From Spartobacteria bacterium (GTDB lineage: Bacteria > Verrucomicrobiota > Verrucomicrobiia > Chthoniobacterales > Chthoniobacteraceae): 64,000 bases of DNA. Shown piece by piece: positions 34,525 through 44,177 of this stretch (position 1 is the first letter of the stretch; every line of letters begins with the position of its first letter). A program made the translations under genes and the position numbers. The notes below the pieces were generated by a model. That model saw only the letters and a list, made by a program, of their open reading frames with translations, was not told the origin of the DNA and did not search any database. The DNA is taken from positions 1 to 64,000 of the forward strand of contig JAJPII010000044.1 of the NCBI GenBank assembly GCA_021324825.1. Direction: 5' to 3'.

Positions 34525-35810
34525 TTTATCGCCTCGACCAGCTCCACGCGGGCCTCCGCCGCCTGGTAAATACGCTCGGTCTCATCCGCGATCTTCGACC
34601 AGGTGTAACGTTCGCGCGCGAGCGCGGCGCCCGCGCGCCCCAGCCTGGCGCGGAGTTCGGGAGACGCTGCGAGCTCCCGGATGCGCGCGGAAAACGCGGC
34701 GTCGTCGCCTGTCGGGGCGAGAAATCCGTTTTCGCCTTCCGCGACGAGGCCGCGCAATCCGCCGACGTCGGAGGCGACCACGGGCTTGCCCGCGCTCCAG
34801 GCTTCGAGCACCACGATGCCGAAAGGCTCGTGCCGGGAGGGCAGGACAAATATATCGCACGCCATGTAAGCGTCCGGCAGGGCGGCGCCGCTGTTGTCTA
34901 TGGCGCCGAGCCGGTGGATCCTCGCGGCGAACGCGCTCCCCGCGATGCGCCGGTCCAGCTTTTCCAGATACTCCGCCACCGTGCAAGGCCCCGCCAGCAC
35001 GAGGTGGAGATTCGGATTCGCCCCCGCGGCGGCGTCGAAGGCTTCGACGAGGCAGAGCTGATCCTTCTGCGGATCGAACCGGCTGTAGCACGCCACGACG
35101 AGCGCCTCGGCTGGAATGCCGTGCCGGCGGCGGAAGGCCGCGCCGTCCCCGCGCGCGAAACGCTCGACATCCACCCCGTTGCCGAGATGGTACACGCGGT
35201 CGTGCGCCAACGCCGCGCGCGCTTTCTCGAACTCCCCGCTCCCCACGCAGATCACCGCGTCCGCCTGCTCCAGAATCCGCCGCGACCGAAACAGGAATCC
35301 GAATATTTTCCCCCATTCCAGCGTCTTGCGACGCGCCTCGGCCATCTGTTGAAGCTCCGCCTCGGGAACGTCGAACGCGCCTCCATGCAGCGTGACGACG
35401 AACGGCTTTTTCTTTTGCCGCGCCGCGGTGAGCACTTCGCCCCCGATGCGCTTGAGCGCGTGCGCGTGAAAAAGGCGCACCCCTTTTTGCTTCAAAAGCG
35501 AGAGAAACAACGACAGCGAAAGCAGGTTGCCGCCTTTCTTGTCGAGCCGGAGGCGGTCGGCGCGGGAGAGCCCGAAAAAGGGGTAGCAGTAGCGGTAACG
35601 CCGCACCGGCGCGCCGCGCCAGGTCTCGGCGGGAGCGGCGCTCAGCGCGAGCGAGGTGTGGATTTCCGGCTGCCAGCCGCGATCCTGCTGTTGCGCGATC
35701 ATCTCGGCCAGCACGGTCTCCGTGCCTCCCCACTCATCGAGCGCGAACCGGCGCGGCACATGGATGATGCGGCGGGCGGTGCTCATGCGCTGGTTTCCGG
35801 TTGGAGACAT
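34518..35810 (-). CDS. GT4 glycosyltransferase
   Basis: A 430-residue GT-B fold transferase; ATG 35786 is an alternative start giving MSTARR. The N-terminal domain has WGGTETVLAEM and HGGAFDVPEAE; the C-terminal nucleotide-binding domain has YSRFDPQKDQ and PSRHEPFGIVVLEAWSAGKPVVASDVGG with the E-x7-E motif. It is clearly paralogous to the GT4 at 36800 on the other strand. It probably adds a sugar to the repeat unit on the cytoplasmic face; donor and acceptor are unknown. Confidence 0.88.
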   Translation of the reverse strand: MSPTGNQRMSTARRIIHVPRRFALDEWGGTETVLAEMIAQQQDRGWQPEIHTSLALSAAPAETWRGAPVRRYRYCYPFFGLSRADRLRLDKKGGNLLSLSLFLSLLKQKGVRLFHAHALKRIGGEVLTAARQKKKPFVVTLHGGAFDVPEAELQQMAEARRKTLEWGKIFGFLFRSRRILEQADAVICVGSGEFEKARAALAHDRVYHLGNGVDVERFARGDGAAFRRRHGIPAEALVVACYSRFDPQKDQLCLVEAFDAAAGANPNLHLVLAGPCTVAEYLEKLDRRIAGSAFAARIHRLGAIDNSGAALPDAYMACDIFVLPSRHEPFGIVVLEAWSAGKPVVASDVGGLRGLVAEGENGFLAPTGDDAAFSARIRELAASPELRARLGRAGAALARERYTWSKIADETERIYQAAEARVELVEAIKC

Positions 35811-35900
35811 GGGTCCTTTTGTACTCGGAGCAGTTTCAAGACCGGGGGCCTCAAATTCTCAAAAAAAAGAGGCGGGCACGAAGACTGCTCGCTGTAACTC

Positions 35901-36803
35901 ATGGCTTTCCCGGGTCCAGCCTCCATAGTCATCCGCTCGAAGAATGACGGACCTCTCATTGGTGCGACGCTGAAAGGCGTTTACAACCAGGATTATCCGG
36001 GCGCCCTCGAGGTCATCCACATCGATTCCGGCTCGACGGACGACACCGTGGAAATCATCAAGGCATCCCGGCCCGCGAAGCTCATCCAGATCAAGGCGGA
36101 GGAGTACGTTCCCGGCGTGGTTCTCAACCGCGGCATGCGCGAGGCGTCGTCGCCATGGGTCGTTTTCCTGAATTCGGACGCGGAACCCGCCGGCCGCTCC
36201 TGGCTTTCGGAGTTGCTCGCCGCAGCGGAGTCCTCTCCCAAGGCGGGGGCGGCGTTTGGCCGCCAGACGCCGAGGCCGGACTGCCAGGCCGTATTCGCCC
36301 ACGATTACGAGCGCTGCTTCGGCGACAGGCGCGAATCGAAAAACTGGGATCACTTTTTCAGCATGGTCAGCTCCGCGGTGCGAAGGGACGTCTGGGAACG
36401 GGAGCCGTTCCGCGAGGATTTGCAATACTCGGAGGATGACGAATGGTCGCGCAGGCTGGCGGGCAAAGGCTGGGCGGTTGTCTACGCCGAAAAATCCGTC
36501 GCGATCCATTCGCACAACTACACGCTGAAGCAGGCGTGCAAGCGCGCGTACGGCGAGGCGTTCGCGCTCGCCGCGCTCCCGGGGGTTTCGCAAAACCAGT
36601 ACGGCCTTCTCCGCACGCTGGTCACCGGCAACGCGCGCGAAGCGTTGCGCGACCTGGGTTATTGCGCGCGCGCGGGGCGCGTAAAGGAATGGCCGCACGC
36701 GATCGCGGTGCGGACGGCGCAGCGGTGGGGAAAACTGCGCGGCTTTCACGACGGGTTGCAGCGTTACCGGCAGGAGGACGTCTTACAGACGGCGCCCGCA
36801 TGA
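35901..36803 (+). CDS. GT2 glycosyltransferase
   Basis: A 300-residue GT-A fold enzyme: SIVIRSKNDGPLIGATL, HIDSGSTDDTVEI, FLNSDAEPAG as the metal-binding DxD-like region, and YSEDDEWSRR with the catalytic ED pair. It starts the long plus-strand polysaccharide operon after a 90-base divergent promoter region. The end overlaps the next gene by ATGA. Substrate unknown; rhamnosyl- and galactosyltransferases of this type are common in such clusters. Confidence 0.85.
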   Translation: MAFPGPASIVIRSKNDGPLIGATLKGVYNQDYPGALEVIHIDSGSTDDTVEIIKASRPAKLIQIKAEEYVPGVVLNRGMREASSPWVVFLNSDAEPAGRSWLSELLAAAESSPKAGAAFGRQTPRPDCQAVFAHDYERCFGDRRESKNWDHFFSMVSSAVRRDVWEREPFREDLQYSEDDEWSRRLAGKGWAVVYAEKSVAIHSHNYTLKQACKRAYGEAFALAALPGVSQNQYGLLRTLVTGNAREALRDLGYCARAGRVKEWPHAIAVRTAQRWGKLRGFHDGLQRYRQEDVLQTAPA

Positions 36804-38044
36804 AAGTCGCCCACCTGCTTCGGAAGTATGACCCGGCGCAATGGGGAGGCACGGAAACGGCGCTCAAACAATTGCTCGACGGCATGAGCCACTACGGCGT
36901 AACGCCCACGATCTACTCGCCAAAAATCCCGAAGAATTCCGGACGCGATCCGCTGCGCGAGGCCGGCTACCAGGTCAACGGATTCGAAGCCTTTCTGCCC
37001 GTCTTCGGGATACCGCGCCGCCAGCGCCAGCAACTCATTTCCGTGGGCGGCAACCTGCTTTCCTTTACGCTGCCCTGGTCGCTCTGGCGCGCGCCCGGCC
37101 TTTCGCTCATCCACACGCACACCCTCGGCAGGCTCGGCGGCACGGCGATGCAGGTGGCGCGAAAGCGGAAACTTCCGTTCGTCGTCACGATCCACGGCGG
37201 CGTGCTCGACCTGCCGGAAGCGGTGAAACAAAAGTTGCTCGAACCGCTTCGGGGCGGTTTTGAATGGGGGAAGGCGTTCGGGGCGCTTGTGAAGTCGCGC
37301 CGCGTGATCGAAGACGCGGACGCCGTCGTCACGTGCAACGAGCGGGAAGCCTCGCTTCTCCGGGAAAAGTACCCCGCGTTGCGCGTCGTCGTGCAGCCGC
37401 ACGGCGTGCCGATGCGCGCTTATCGCGAAGACTGCGCCGCGTCCGCCGAAGAGGCGTATCCGCAAATCCGCGGCAAGAGGGTGTTGCTTTGCCTGGGCCG
37501 GATCGATCCGGTGAAGAACCAGCGCTGGCTCGTTGACGAGGCGCCGGCGATTCTCCAGCGGCATCCCGCGGCGATGCTTGTTTTCGCCGGCTCGATCACC
37601 GACGCGCCCTATGGGGAAGCGTTGCGCGAGGAGGTCGAGCGGCTCGGTTTGCGGCAGCGGGCGCTCTTCACCGGCAGCCTGCCGCCGGGCGATCCGCGCC
37701 TGCTCGGTCTCCTGCAAAAGGCCGAGGCGCTCGTCCTGCCTTCGCTCTCCGAGACTTTCGGCCTCGTCATCCTCGAGGCGTGGGCGGCGAACACAGCGGT
37801 CATCGCAAGCAAGACTTCCGGCGCCTGCGCGCTCGTCGAGGACGGCAAAAACGGGCGTCTGTTCGACATCGCGACGCCCGGGACGCTGCACGCCGCGATT
37901 GACGAAGTGCTGCTGAATCCCGGCAAACGGGCTGAATTCGCGCGCGCGGGCCACGAGCTTGTCGAGATGCAATACGACTCCGACGCGCTCGCCGCGCGGA
38001 TGAAGAACCTCTATTCCGAACTCATCGAGGAGGCGCGGAAATGA
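36800..38044 (+). CDS. GT4 glycosyltransferase, paralogue of the divergent GT4
   Basis: A 414-residue GT-B enzyme from ATG 36800. Motifs are WGGTETALKQLLDGM, HGGVLDLPEA, LGRIDPVKNQ and PSLSETFGLVILEAWAANTAVIAS. Shared blocks with the protein of 34518-35810 (GGNLLS, HGG..D.PEA, EWGK.FG...KSRR) show a duplication. It lies between a GT2 gene and a deacetylase gene, both overlapping by ATGA. Confidence 0.88.
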   Translation: MKVAHLLRKYDPAQWGGTETALKQLLDGMSHYGVTPTIYSPKIPKNSGRDPLREAGYQVNGFEAFLPVFGIPRRQRQQLISVGGNLLSFTLPWSLWRAPGLSLIHTHTLGRLGGTAMQVARKRKLPFVVTIHGGVLDLPEAVKQKLLEPLRGGFEWGKAFGALVKSRRVIEDADAVVTCNEREASLLREKYPALRVVVQPHGVPMRAYREDCAASAEEAYPQIRGKRVLLCLGRIDPVKNQRWLVDEAPAILQRHPAAMLVFAGSITDAPYGEALREEVERLGLRQRALFTGSLPPGDPRLLGLLQKAEALVLPSLSETFGLVILEAWAANTAVIASKTSGACALVEDGKNGRLFDIATPGTLHAAIDEVLLNPGKRAEFARAGHELVEMQYDSDALAARMKNLYSELIEEARK

Positions 38045-38850
38045 GGTACGTCGTGATCCGCGATGACGATACGAACGCGCTGACGCCGATCGACTATCTC
38101 GAGCGTCTCTACCGGCCGTTCCTTGACCGCGGACTGCCCGTGAATCTCGCCACGATTCCGAACGTGAGGACGGACGTCACCGTTCCCGGCGGCGCGCGCG
38201 AGGGCTTCCTGCTCGCGAAAAAGGAGACCGATCCGCTCTGCTCGCCGATCGGCTCAAACCCCGCGCTGGTGAGCTACCTGCGGGCGAACCCGGGTTATGA
38301 AATCGTGCACCACGGATTTCACCACGAGTATTTCGAGTTCGACAGCAACGACCGCCGGGCCGTGGCCGCGCGGCTCGACGACGGCGCGCGGATGCTGATG
38401 GACGCCGGGTTTCCGCGCTCCGAGACCTTCGTGGCGCCGTACGACAAACTCTCGCGCACGAGCCTCGAGGAGGTGGCCAAACGCTTCCGCGTGCTCTCCA
38501 CCGGCTGGTTTGAACTGCGCCGTTTGCCGCTCGCGTGGTGGCCCCGCTACGCCTGGAAACGCGCACGCCGCCAGCCGCATTGGCGCGTGGGCCGCACCCG
38601 CCTCTTGAGCCACCCAGGCTGCCTCCTCTCCTGCCACCGCGACTACGGCGGCATGGTGGACGCCATCTGGCGGAACGTGGCGAGCCGCCGCCTCACGGTC
38701 CTCGTGACGCATTGGTGGGAATATTTCCGCGAGGGGCGTCCGGATGAGGCGTTCATCAACATTCTGCACGAAACGGCGCGGCGCCTCGCGGATGCGCGGG
38801 ACATCCGGGTGATCCCGTTCCGGGAGCTTGCAAACGCGGGGGTGAACTGA
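38041..38850 (+). CDS. Polysaccharide deacetylase-like (NodB fold) protein
   Basis: A 269-residue protein. The start RYVVIRDDDTNALTP carries the metal-binding Asp cluster and IVHHGFHHEYFEF supplies two histidines, as in the carbohydrate esterase 4/DUF2334 group. THWWEYF near the end may close the active site. It could remove acetyl groups from the polysaccharide or its precursor. There is no signal peptide, so it would act in the cytoplasm. Confidence 0.7.
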   Translation: MRYVVIRDDDTNALTPIDYLERLYRPFLDRGLPVNLATIPNVRTDVTVPGGAREGFLLAKKETDPLCSPIGSNPALVSYLRANPGYEIVHHGFHHEYFEFDSNDRRAVAARLDDGARMLMDAGFPRSETFVAPYDKLSRTSLEEVAKRFRVLSTGWFELRRLPLAWWPRYAWKRARRQPHWRVGRTRLLSHPGCLLSCHRDYGGMVDAIWRNVASRRLTVLVTHWWEYFREGRPDEAFINILHETARRLADARDIRVIPFRELANAGVN

Positions 38851-38851
38851 C

Positions 38852-40375
38852 ATGGCCGAAACTTGGAAAAGACATTTCTGGCGGAATACCGCGACGAACT
38901 ACCTCAGCACAATCGTGCGCATGGCGGCGGGGCTGGCGCTCTTCCGTGCGCTGTTCCAAAACCTGAGCCGCGAGGAATTCGGCTACTACTCGCTCCTCTG
39001 GTCGCTCTTCGGCTACGCCATCCTGCTCGACTTCGGCCTCGGGTTCGCGGTGCAAAAAGTGGTCGCGCAAAAGGCGGCCGGCGGCGACATGGAAACGGTC
39101 AACCGGCTCGTGAGCACGATTTTCTGGACGTTCACGGGCCTCGCCGCCGCGCTGCTCGCCCTCTTCGCCGCCGGGCAATCCTGGTTCCTGGAATGGATCA
39201 AGGTGGAAGCCGCCAGCCGCTACGAATTCGGCCGGGCGTACCACATTTTCTTCGTGGTGATGGCCCTCAATTTTCCCCTGGCGCTCTTCAGCGAAGTGCT
39301 GCGCGGCCTGCACCGGCTCGACATCGTCAACTGGACGGCCATCGGTTCGCAGGTCCTGAACGTCGCGCTCATGATCCTGGCGCTGTGGCGGCATTCGCCG
39401 TTTCCGGTCATTGTCCTCATAAGCGTCGCGACGACCGCCGCGCCAAACATCGCGTGCTACTTCCTCGCGCGGAAGATGGCTCCGGGCCTGAGCCTGCACC
39501 CGCGGAACTTCCGCTGGGGCGAGGTGCGCGGCGTTCTTTCGTTCTCGCTGGTGGCCTATCTCATCACGTTCACCAATCTCATCATGCTGCGCGCGGACCA
39601 GGGCGTGGTGGGCTTCACCATCGGCGTCTCCTTCGTGGCGGTCTACCAGGTCGGTTACAAGGCGGCCGAGATGTTCGGGCTTTTTTCCAAGCAAATCCAG
39701 GAGGCGCTTTCGCCCGCCGCGGCGCACCTCGGCGGGGACGCGGACCGGAGCGGGGTGTGCAATCTCCTCTATAAAAGCTCGCGCTTCACGGCGCTGGTCA
39801 CGACTCCGCTGTACGCGTTGTGCGCGGCGTACCTCGACCCCGTCATCAAGGTTCTCAGCGGCCTCAAGCACGTGGACGCCTCGACGTTCTGGGTGGGCCA
39901 GGCGCTTTTGCTGGCCACCTATAGTTCGATGCTGACCAGCAGTTGCCCCAAGCGCGTTCTCGTGATGTGCGGCTGGGAAAAACAGCTCTTGAAGATGAGC
40001 GCGGCGGAGGCCGGGGCGAACTTCGTCCTGAGCGTGGCGCTCGTTTATCCGCTGGGCGTGCCGGGCGTGGCGATCGGGACGCTCATCCCGGCGGTGCTCG
40101 TCGGCTGGCTCTGGGTCATTCCCACCACGGCGAAATTCACCGGCCTCGGCTGCGGCGCGCTGCTGAAGGAGTTTTTCCAGCCGGTCTTCCTTCCCGCCGC
40201 GGCGTCGCTCGCCCTGCTCGGGGCGCTCATGACGTGGTTCCCAACCCCGGACGGCTTTGCCGGCTGCGCGTGGCGGGGCGCGCTCGTCTTCGGAACCGCG
40301 CTGGCGGTGGGAACCTCCTGCCTGCGCAACATGGCAGGGGGCGACGCTCCAACCCCGCAACCCGCGACTTCCTGA
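38852..40375 (+). CDS. wzx: Wzx-type polysaccharide flippase
   Basis: A 507-residue membrane protein of the MATE/MOP superfamily with about 12-14 membrane segments. The N-terminus has NYLSTIVRMAAGLALFRALFQNLSREEFGYYSLLWSL, typical of oligosaccharide flippases, and GLGFAVQKVVAQ follows. It moves the undecaprenyl-linked repeat unit across the inner membrane. It lies among the glycosyltransferase genes. Confidence 0.9.
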   Translation: MAETWKRHFWRNTATNYLSTIVRMAAGLALFRALFQNLSREEFGYYSLLWSLFGYAILLDFGLGFAVQKVVAQKAAGGDMETVNRLVSTIFWTFTGLAAALLALFAAGQSWFLEWIKVEAASRYEFGRAYHIFFVVMALNFPLALFSEVLRGLHRLDIVNWTAIGSQVLNVALMILALWRHSPFPVIVLISVATTAAPNIACYFLARKMAPGLSLHPRNFRWGEVRGVLSFSLVAYLITFTNLIMLRADQGVVGFTIGVSFVAVYQVGYKAAEMFGLFSKQIQEALSPAAAHLGGDADRSGVCNLLYKSSRFTALVTTPLYALCAAYLDPVIKVLSGLKHVDASTFWVGQALLLATYSSMLTSSCPKRVLVMCGWEKQLLKMSAAEAGANFVLSVALVYPLGVPGVAIGTLIPAVLVGWLWVIPTTAKFTGLGCGALLKEFFQPVFLPAAASLALLGALMTWFPTPDGFAGCAWRGALVFGTALAVGTSCLRNMAGGDAPTPQPATS

Positions 40376-40381
40376 ACAGCT

Positions 40382-41581
40382 ATGCGCATCCTCCTCGTCT
40401 ATCCTTATGTTCCGTATCCGCTCGACCGCGGGACGTATCACCGCTCGTTCAACCTCGCCCGCGAACTGGGCCGGCATCATGAGATCGACCTCTTCTGCCT
40501 GAACGACTCGCCGGCGGATCAGCATCTTCCGGTCTTCCAGGAATTCTCGCGGCGCGTGCGCTTCCACCCGTTTCAGAACGCGGAATGGCCAAAGCTCTTT
40601 CCGGACCGGCTCCTGACGCAGACGCCTTCCAGCGTGACTCATTGGACGCAGGCGGACGTGCTCCCGGCCTTGCGGGAATTCTGCGGAGAGCATGAATATG
40701 ATCTCATCCATTTTTGCGATCTCGTGATGTGGCAATACGTGTCGAAGATCGACAGCGCCGCGCCGCTCGTGATGGATCGCAGCCGCGTCGACCTGCTCTT
40801 TCAAACCGAGGAGTTCAACGTGCTCAAACTCCGCGCGAAGGAGCGCTGGCTGCGGCGGGAGAATCTCTGGAAGCTTGCGCGCTACGAACGCAAGGTGGCG
40901 CGGGCGCTCGCCGCCACGGTCGTCTGCGGCCCGGATGACGAGACGTTTTCACGGCGGCATATCTTCGCCGAGGCGCGCATCAAGGTGCTCGCGAACGGCG
41001 TGGACGAGACGTTTTGGGATCGCGCGAAGTTTCCTTCCACGCCCGCGCCGGAGCCGACGGTCCTGTTCTGCGGCGTGATGGATTACTCGCCCAACGTGAG
41101 CGGGCTGGAATGGTATTTCCGGGAGAGCGATCCGCTGTTGCTCAAGCGCGTTCCCAACCGGCGGATTCTGATCGTCGGAAAGAACCCGGCGCCGGAGGTG
41201 CTGGCGCTGGGGAAAATCCCGGGCGTGACCGTGACGGGAGGCGTGCCCGACGTTCGGCCTTACTACCGGCAGGCGTGGGCGCAAATGGCGCCGCTGCTCA
41301 TCGGAGGCGGGACGCGCTTGAAAATCGTCGAATCGGCTTGCCTCGGGACGCCGGTGGTCTCGACGACAATCGGCGCGCAGGGCCTTGATCTTCGGCATGA
41401 CGAACACATCCTGCTGGCCGACGAGCCGGAAACATTCGCGGGCGCCGTCGGCGACATGCTGACGGACACGGGTTTGCGTTCGCGGCTCGCGGAGGCCGGA
41501 CGGCGGCAGGTTCTTGAGAAATACACATGGCGGAAACTGGGTCTCGATCTTTCCGACTACTACGTCTCGCTGGTAAAATGA
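40382..41581 (+). CDS. GT4 glycosyltransferase of the exosortase-associated (TIGR03087-like) type
   Basis: A 399-residue transferase: YPYVPYPLDRGTYHRSFNLA at the start, DRSRVDLLFQTEE, VLANGVDETFW, FCGVMDYSPNVSGL, and GGGTRLKIVESACLGTPVVSTTIGAQGL at the donor site. This combination resembles the sugar transferases found beside PEP-CTERM/exosortase systems, an exosortase of which lies 8 kb upstream. It may act in the same surface pathway. It overlaps the next gene by ATGA. Confidence 0.85.
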   Translation: MRILLVYPYVPYPLDRGTYHRSFNLARELGRHHEIDLFCLNDSPADQHLPVFQEFSRRVRFHPFQNAEWPKLFPDRLLTQTPSSVTHWTQADVLPALREFCGEHEYDLIHFCDLVMWQYVSKIDSAAPLVMDRSRVDLLFQTEEFNVLKLRAKERWLRRENLWKLARYERKVARALAATVVCGPDDETFSRRHIFAEARIKVLANGVDETFWDRAKFPSTPAPEPTVLFCGVMDYSPNVSGLEWYFRESDPLLLKRVPNRRILIVGKNPAPEVLALGKIPGVTVTGGVPDVRPYYRQAWAQMAPLLIGGGTRLKIVESACLGTPVVSTTIGAQGLDLRHDEHILLADEPETFAGAVGDMLTDTGLRSRLAEAGRRQVLEKYTWRKLGLDLSDYYVSLVK

Positions 41582-43032
41582 ATACCCGTATCGCACCCAA
41601 GACCGTTGTCCTGCTCGGCATTCCCTTCCACGACGTGACGATGGAGGAAACGCTGGCTGAAATCGACCGGATGATCGCGGAAAGGAAACCCCGCTACATC
41701 GCCACGGCGAACCTGGACTTCACCGCGCTGGCGAGTTGGGACGTGGAACTCCAGCGCATCCTCATGGACGCAGACCTCGTGCTGTGCGACGGCACGCCGC
41801 TCGTATGGGCCTCGCGCATCCTGAAGGCGCCGCTCCGGGAGCGCGTCGCAGGCGCCGATCTCACGCCGAGGCTCATGGCCCACGCCGCGGAGCGGGGCTA
41901 CCGCGCATTCTTTCTCGGCAGCGACGAAACCGTGCTCGCGACCGCGAAGGGCGTCCTCGAGGAACGGAATCCGGGGCTGACGGTGTGCGGCGTTTACGCC
42001 CCGCCATACGCCAGGCTGCTCGAACTCGACCACGACGAAATCGCCGGCCGCATCCGCGACGCGCGGCCCGACATCCTGCTCGTGGCGCTCGGCTCGCCGA
42101 AGCAGGAAAAGTGGATTTACATGAACCACCGCGAGCTTGGCGTGCCGTGCAGCATCGGCATTGGCGCGAGCCTGGACTTCGTGGCGGGCAAGTTCGCCCG
42201 CGCGCCCGTCTGGATGCAAAAAGCGGGCATGGAATGGCTTTTCCGCCTGAAGCAGGAGCCGTCCCGCCTCTTCGCCCGCTACTACCGCGATTTCGTCTTT
42301 TTCGCCGCCGCGCTATACAAGCAGAAACGCGGTCTTCGCGAGCCCGCCGCGACCCCCGCCCCGAAGGCTTCCGAGGCCGACGGCGTCGATTTCTTCCGCC
42401 AGCAATGGACGGGCCGCGCCGATGCCTCCGTGGTGCTTTCCGGCGCTTTCGCAATCGAGGCGCCAAAGGAAAATGCGTTTGTTCTGCTCGATCTGAGCGG
42501 CGTGACTTTCATGGACAGCACCGGTCTGGGGGCGATCATGACCGCCTTCCGCCAGTGCAAACAGCGGGCCGGAGGGCTTATCCTCCTGCGCCCGTCCCAA
42601 CCGGTGCGAGCCTTGCTCCAGACGTTGAAGCTGGATCGCCTGATCCCCATCGTGGAGACGCTGGAGGAAGCGCGCACCGCGTCGCGGTCGCTGCGGGCGG
42701 GAGAGGAGCCGCGCTGCGAAGTCTCTGCCGACCAGCGCCGGCTCACGATCCGCTGCACGGGCGATCTGACCGCCGCGCCCTCGCGCGCGCTCTTCGAAAC
42801 GATCCTGCGCGAATGGGCCGCCGCGCCGCTCGTCCGCACGCTGGAGCTGGATTTGTCGGACGTGCATTTCATCGACAGCTCGGGGCTCGATTGCCTGGTG
42901 CGCGCGCGCTCTCTCGCGCAATCGCGCCGCAACGGCTGGCTGCGCCTCGCGGGAGCGAACGGGAACGTGCGCAACGTGCTGGCGCTCGCGCCGCTGAACG
43001 AGCCGTTCAAGCTGGACATCATAGCCGCATGA
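41578..43032 (+). CDS. GT26 (WecG/TagA) glycosyltransferase fused to two STAS domains
   Basis: A 484-residue protein. Residues 1-245 are a complete WecG/TagA/CpsF transferase: TANLDFTAL, LCDGTPLVWAS with catalytic Asp71, and LVALGSPKQEKWI (168-180). Residues about 270-375 and 385-484 are STAS (anti-sigma-factor-antagonist-like) domains with FMDSTGLG (Ser314) and FIDSSGLD (Ser434/435) at the position phosphorylated in SpoIIAA and RsbV. Ordinary members end near residue 245. The STAS pair could tie sugar transfer to a serine kinase/phosphatase switch, and such regulators are encoded downstream. Confidence 0.88.
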   Translation: MNTRIAPKTVVLLGIPFHDVTMEETLAEIDRMIAERKPRYIATANLDFTALASWDVELQRILMDADLVLCDGTPLVWASRILKAPLRERVAGADLTPRLMAHAAERGYRAFFLGSDETVLATAKGVLEERNPGLTVCGVYAPPYARLLELDHDEIAGRIRDARPDILLVALGSPKQEKWIYMNHRELGVPCSIGIGASLDFVAGKFARAPVWMQKAGMEWLFRLKQEPSRLFARYYRDFVFFAAALYKQKRGLREPAATPAPKASEADGVDFFRQQWTGRADASVVLSGAFAIEAPKENAFVLLDLSGVTFMDSTGLGAIMTAFRQCKQRAGGLILLRPSQPVRALLQTLKLDRLIPIVETLEEARTASRSLRAGEEPRCEVSADQRRLTIRCTGDLTAAPSRALFETILREWAAAPLVRTLELDLSDVHFIDSSGLDCLVRARSLAQSRRNGWLRLAGANGNVRNVLALAPLNEPFKLDIIAA

Positions 43033-44165
43033 TCCGCGTCGCGCTATCGACCTCCGTCATCCAGCGCGGCAAATCCGGCGTGGCGACCTATATCTTCGGG
43101 CTGCTCGACGGCCTGCGCGCCATCGACGCGCCAATCGAAATGACGCTCGTCGGGTTCGAGGAAGACCGCGCGCTCTTCGACAAATGGCTCGACAGGTGCT
43201 CGTGGCAGCCGGTCCCGGAAAAATGGCGGCCCGCCGTGCCGAACATCTTCTGGCACCAGGCGAAGCTGCCCGCGCTTCTGAAGAAGCTGCGAACCGAGGT
43301 TCTCCACATCCCGAGTTACCGGCGCATCGTGTGGAATCCGCCCGTCGCGCAGGTTGTCACGGTCCATGATTGCGCCGCGTTCGCCGTGCGCGGGAAGTAC
43401 GACGCCGCGCGGATGTTCTATGGCCGCCACATCGTGAGCCGGCTCGCCCGCCGCGCCAATGTGTTGATGACCGTGAGCCGCGCCACCGCCGCCGACGTCG
43501 CACGCTACTTCAAGGCGCCGAACGCGCGGGTTATCTGGAACGGGATCGACCATTCGCGGCTCAAGATGTTGCCGGAAACGGAAATCCGCGCGGAACTCGA
43601 ACAAAATTTCCGGCAGACGAAGCCGTACTTCCTGTACCTGGCGCGGCTTGAACATCCGGCGAAAAATCATCTCCGGCTCATCGGCGCTTTCGAGCGGTTT
43701 GTGGCGGCGAATCCCGATCGCCGGGAAGAGATGCTCTTCGGCGGCGCGGACTGGCACGGCGCGGAGGTCATCCACCGCCGCATCGCGGATTCGCCGGTGC
43801 GGGAGCGCATCCGAAGCCTCGGGTTCGTAGGCAAGGCGGACCTGCCGATCCTGTACGGCGGGGCGGTCGCGATGGTTTATCCGTCCCTGTTCGAGGGGTT
43901 CGGCCTGCCTCCCATCGAAGCGATGGCGTGCGGATGCCCGGTCATCTGCTCGCCGAGCGGCTCCCTCCGCGAGGTGGCCGGCGACGCGGCGCGTCTCGTC
44001 GACCCCGAAAGCGTGGAAGACATCGCCTCCGCGCTCGCGCAGGCGCCCGTGACGGCGGAAGCGCGCGAGACCTGGCGGCGGCGCGGCCTCTCGCACGCGG
44101 GAAAATTCCGGTGGGAGGAAGCGGCCCGCGCGGTGATGGAAGTCTATGAATCGGCGGCGCGGTAA
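43029..44165 (+). CDS. GT4 glycosyltransferase (mannosyltransferase-like)
   Basis: A 378-residue enzyme from ATG 43029 (ATGA overlap). It shows RGKSGVATYIFGLLDGL, HIPSYRRIVWNPP, VTVHDCAAF, VSRATAADVARYF, NGIDHSRL, and PSLFEGFGLPPIEAMACGCPVICSPSGSLREVAGDAA, close to the WbaZ/WbdB-like mannosyltransferases. It ends the glycosyltransferase block; the export genes follow after 55 bases. Confidence 0.88.
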   Translation: MIRVALSTSVIQRGKSGVATYIFGLLDGLRAIDAPIEMTLVGFEEDRALFDKWLDRCSWQPVPEKWRPAVPNIFWHQAKLPALLKKLRTEVLHIPSYRRIVWNPPVAQVVTVHDCAAFAVRGKYDAARMFYGRHIVSRLARRANVLMTVSRATAADVARYFKAPNARVIWNGIDHSRLKMLPETEIRAELEQNFRQTKPYFLYLARLEHPAKNHLRLIGAFERFVAANPDRREEMLFGGADWHGAEVIHRRIADSPVRERIRSLGFVGKADLPILYGGAVAMVYPSLFEGFGLPPIEAMACGCPVICSPSGSLREVAGDAARLVDPESVEDIASALAQAPVTAEARETWRRRGLSHAGKFRWEEAARAVMEVYESAAR

Positions 44166-44177
44166 ACTCCGCGGCGG

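Noticed and set aside
38756-40804. Minus-strand frame of 682 codons
   Set aside because: It is antisense to the deacetylase and flippase genes, highly basic and low in complexity.
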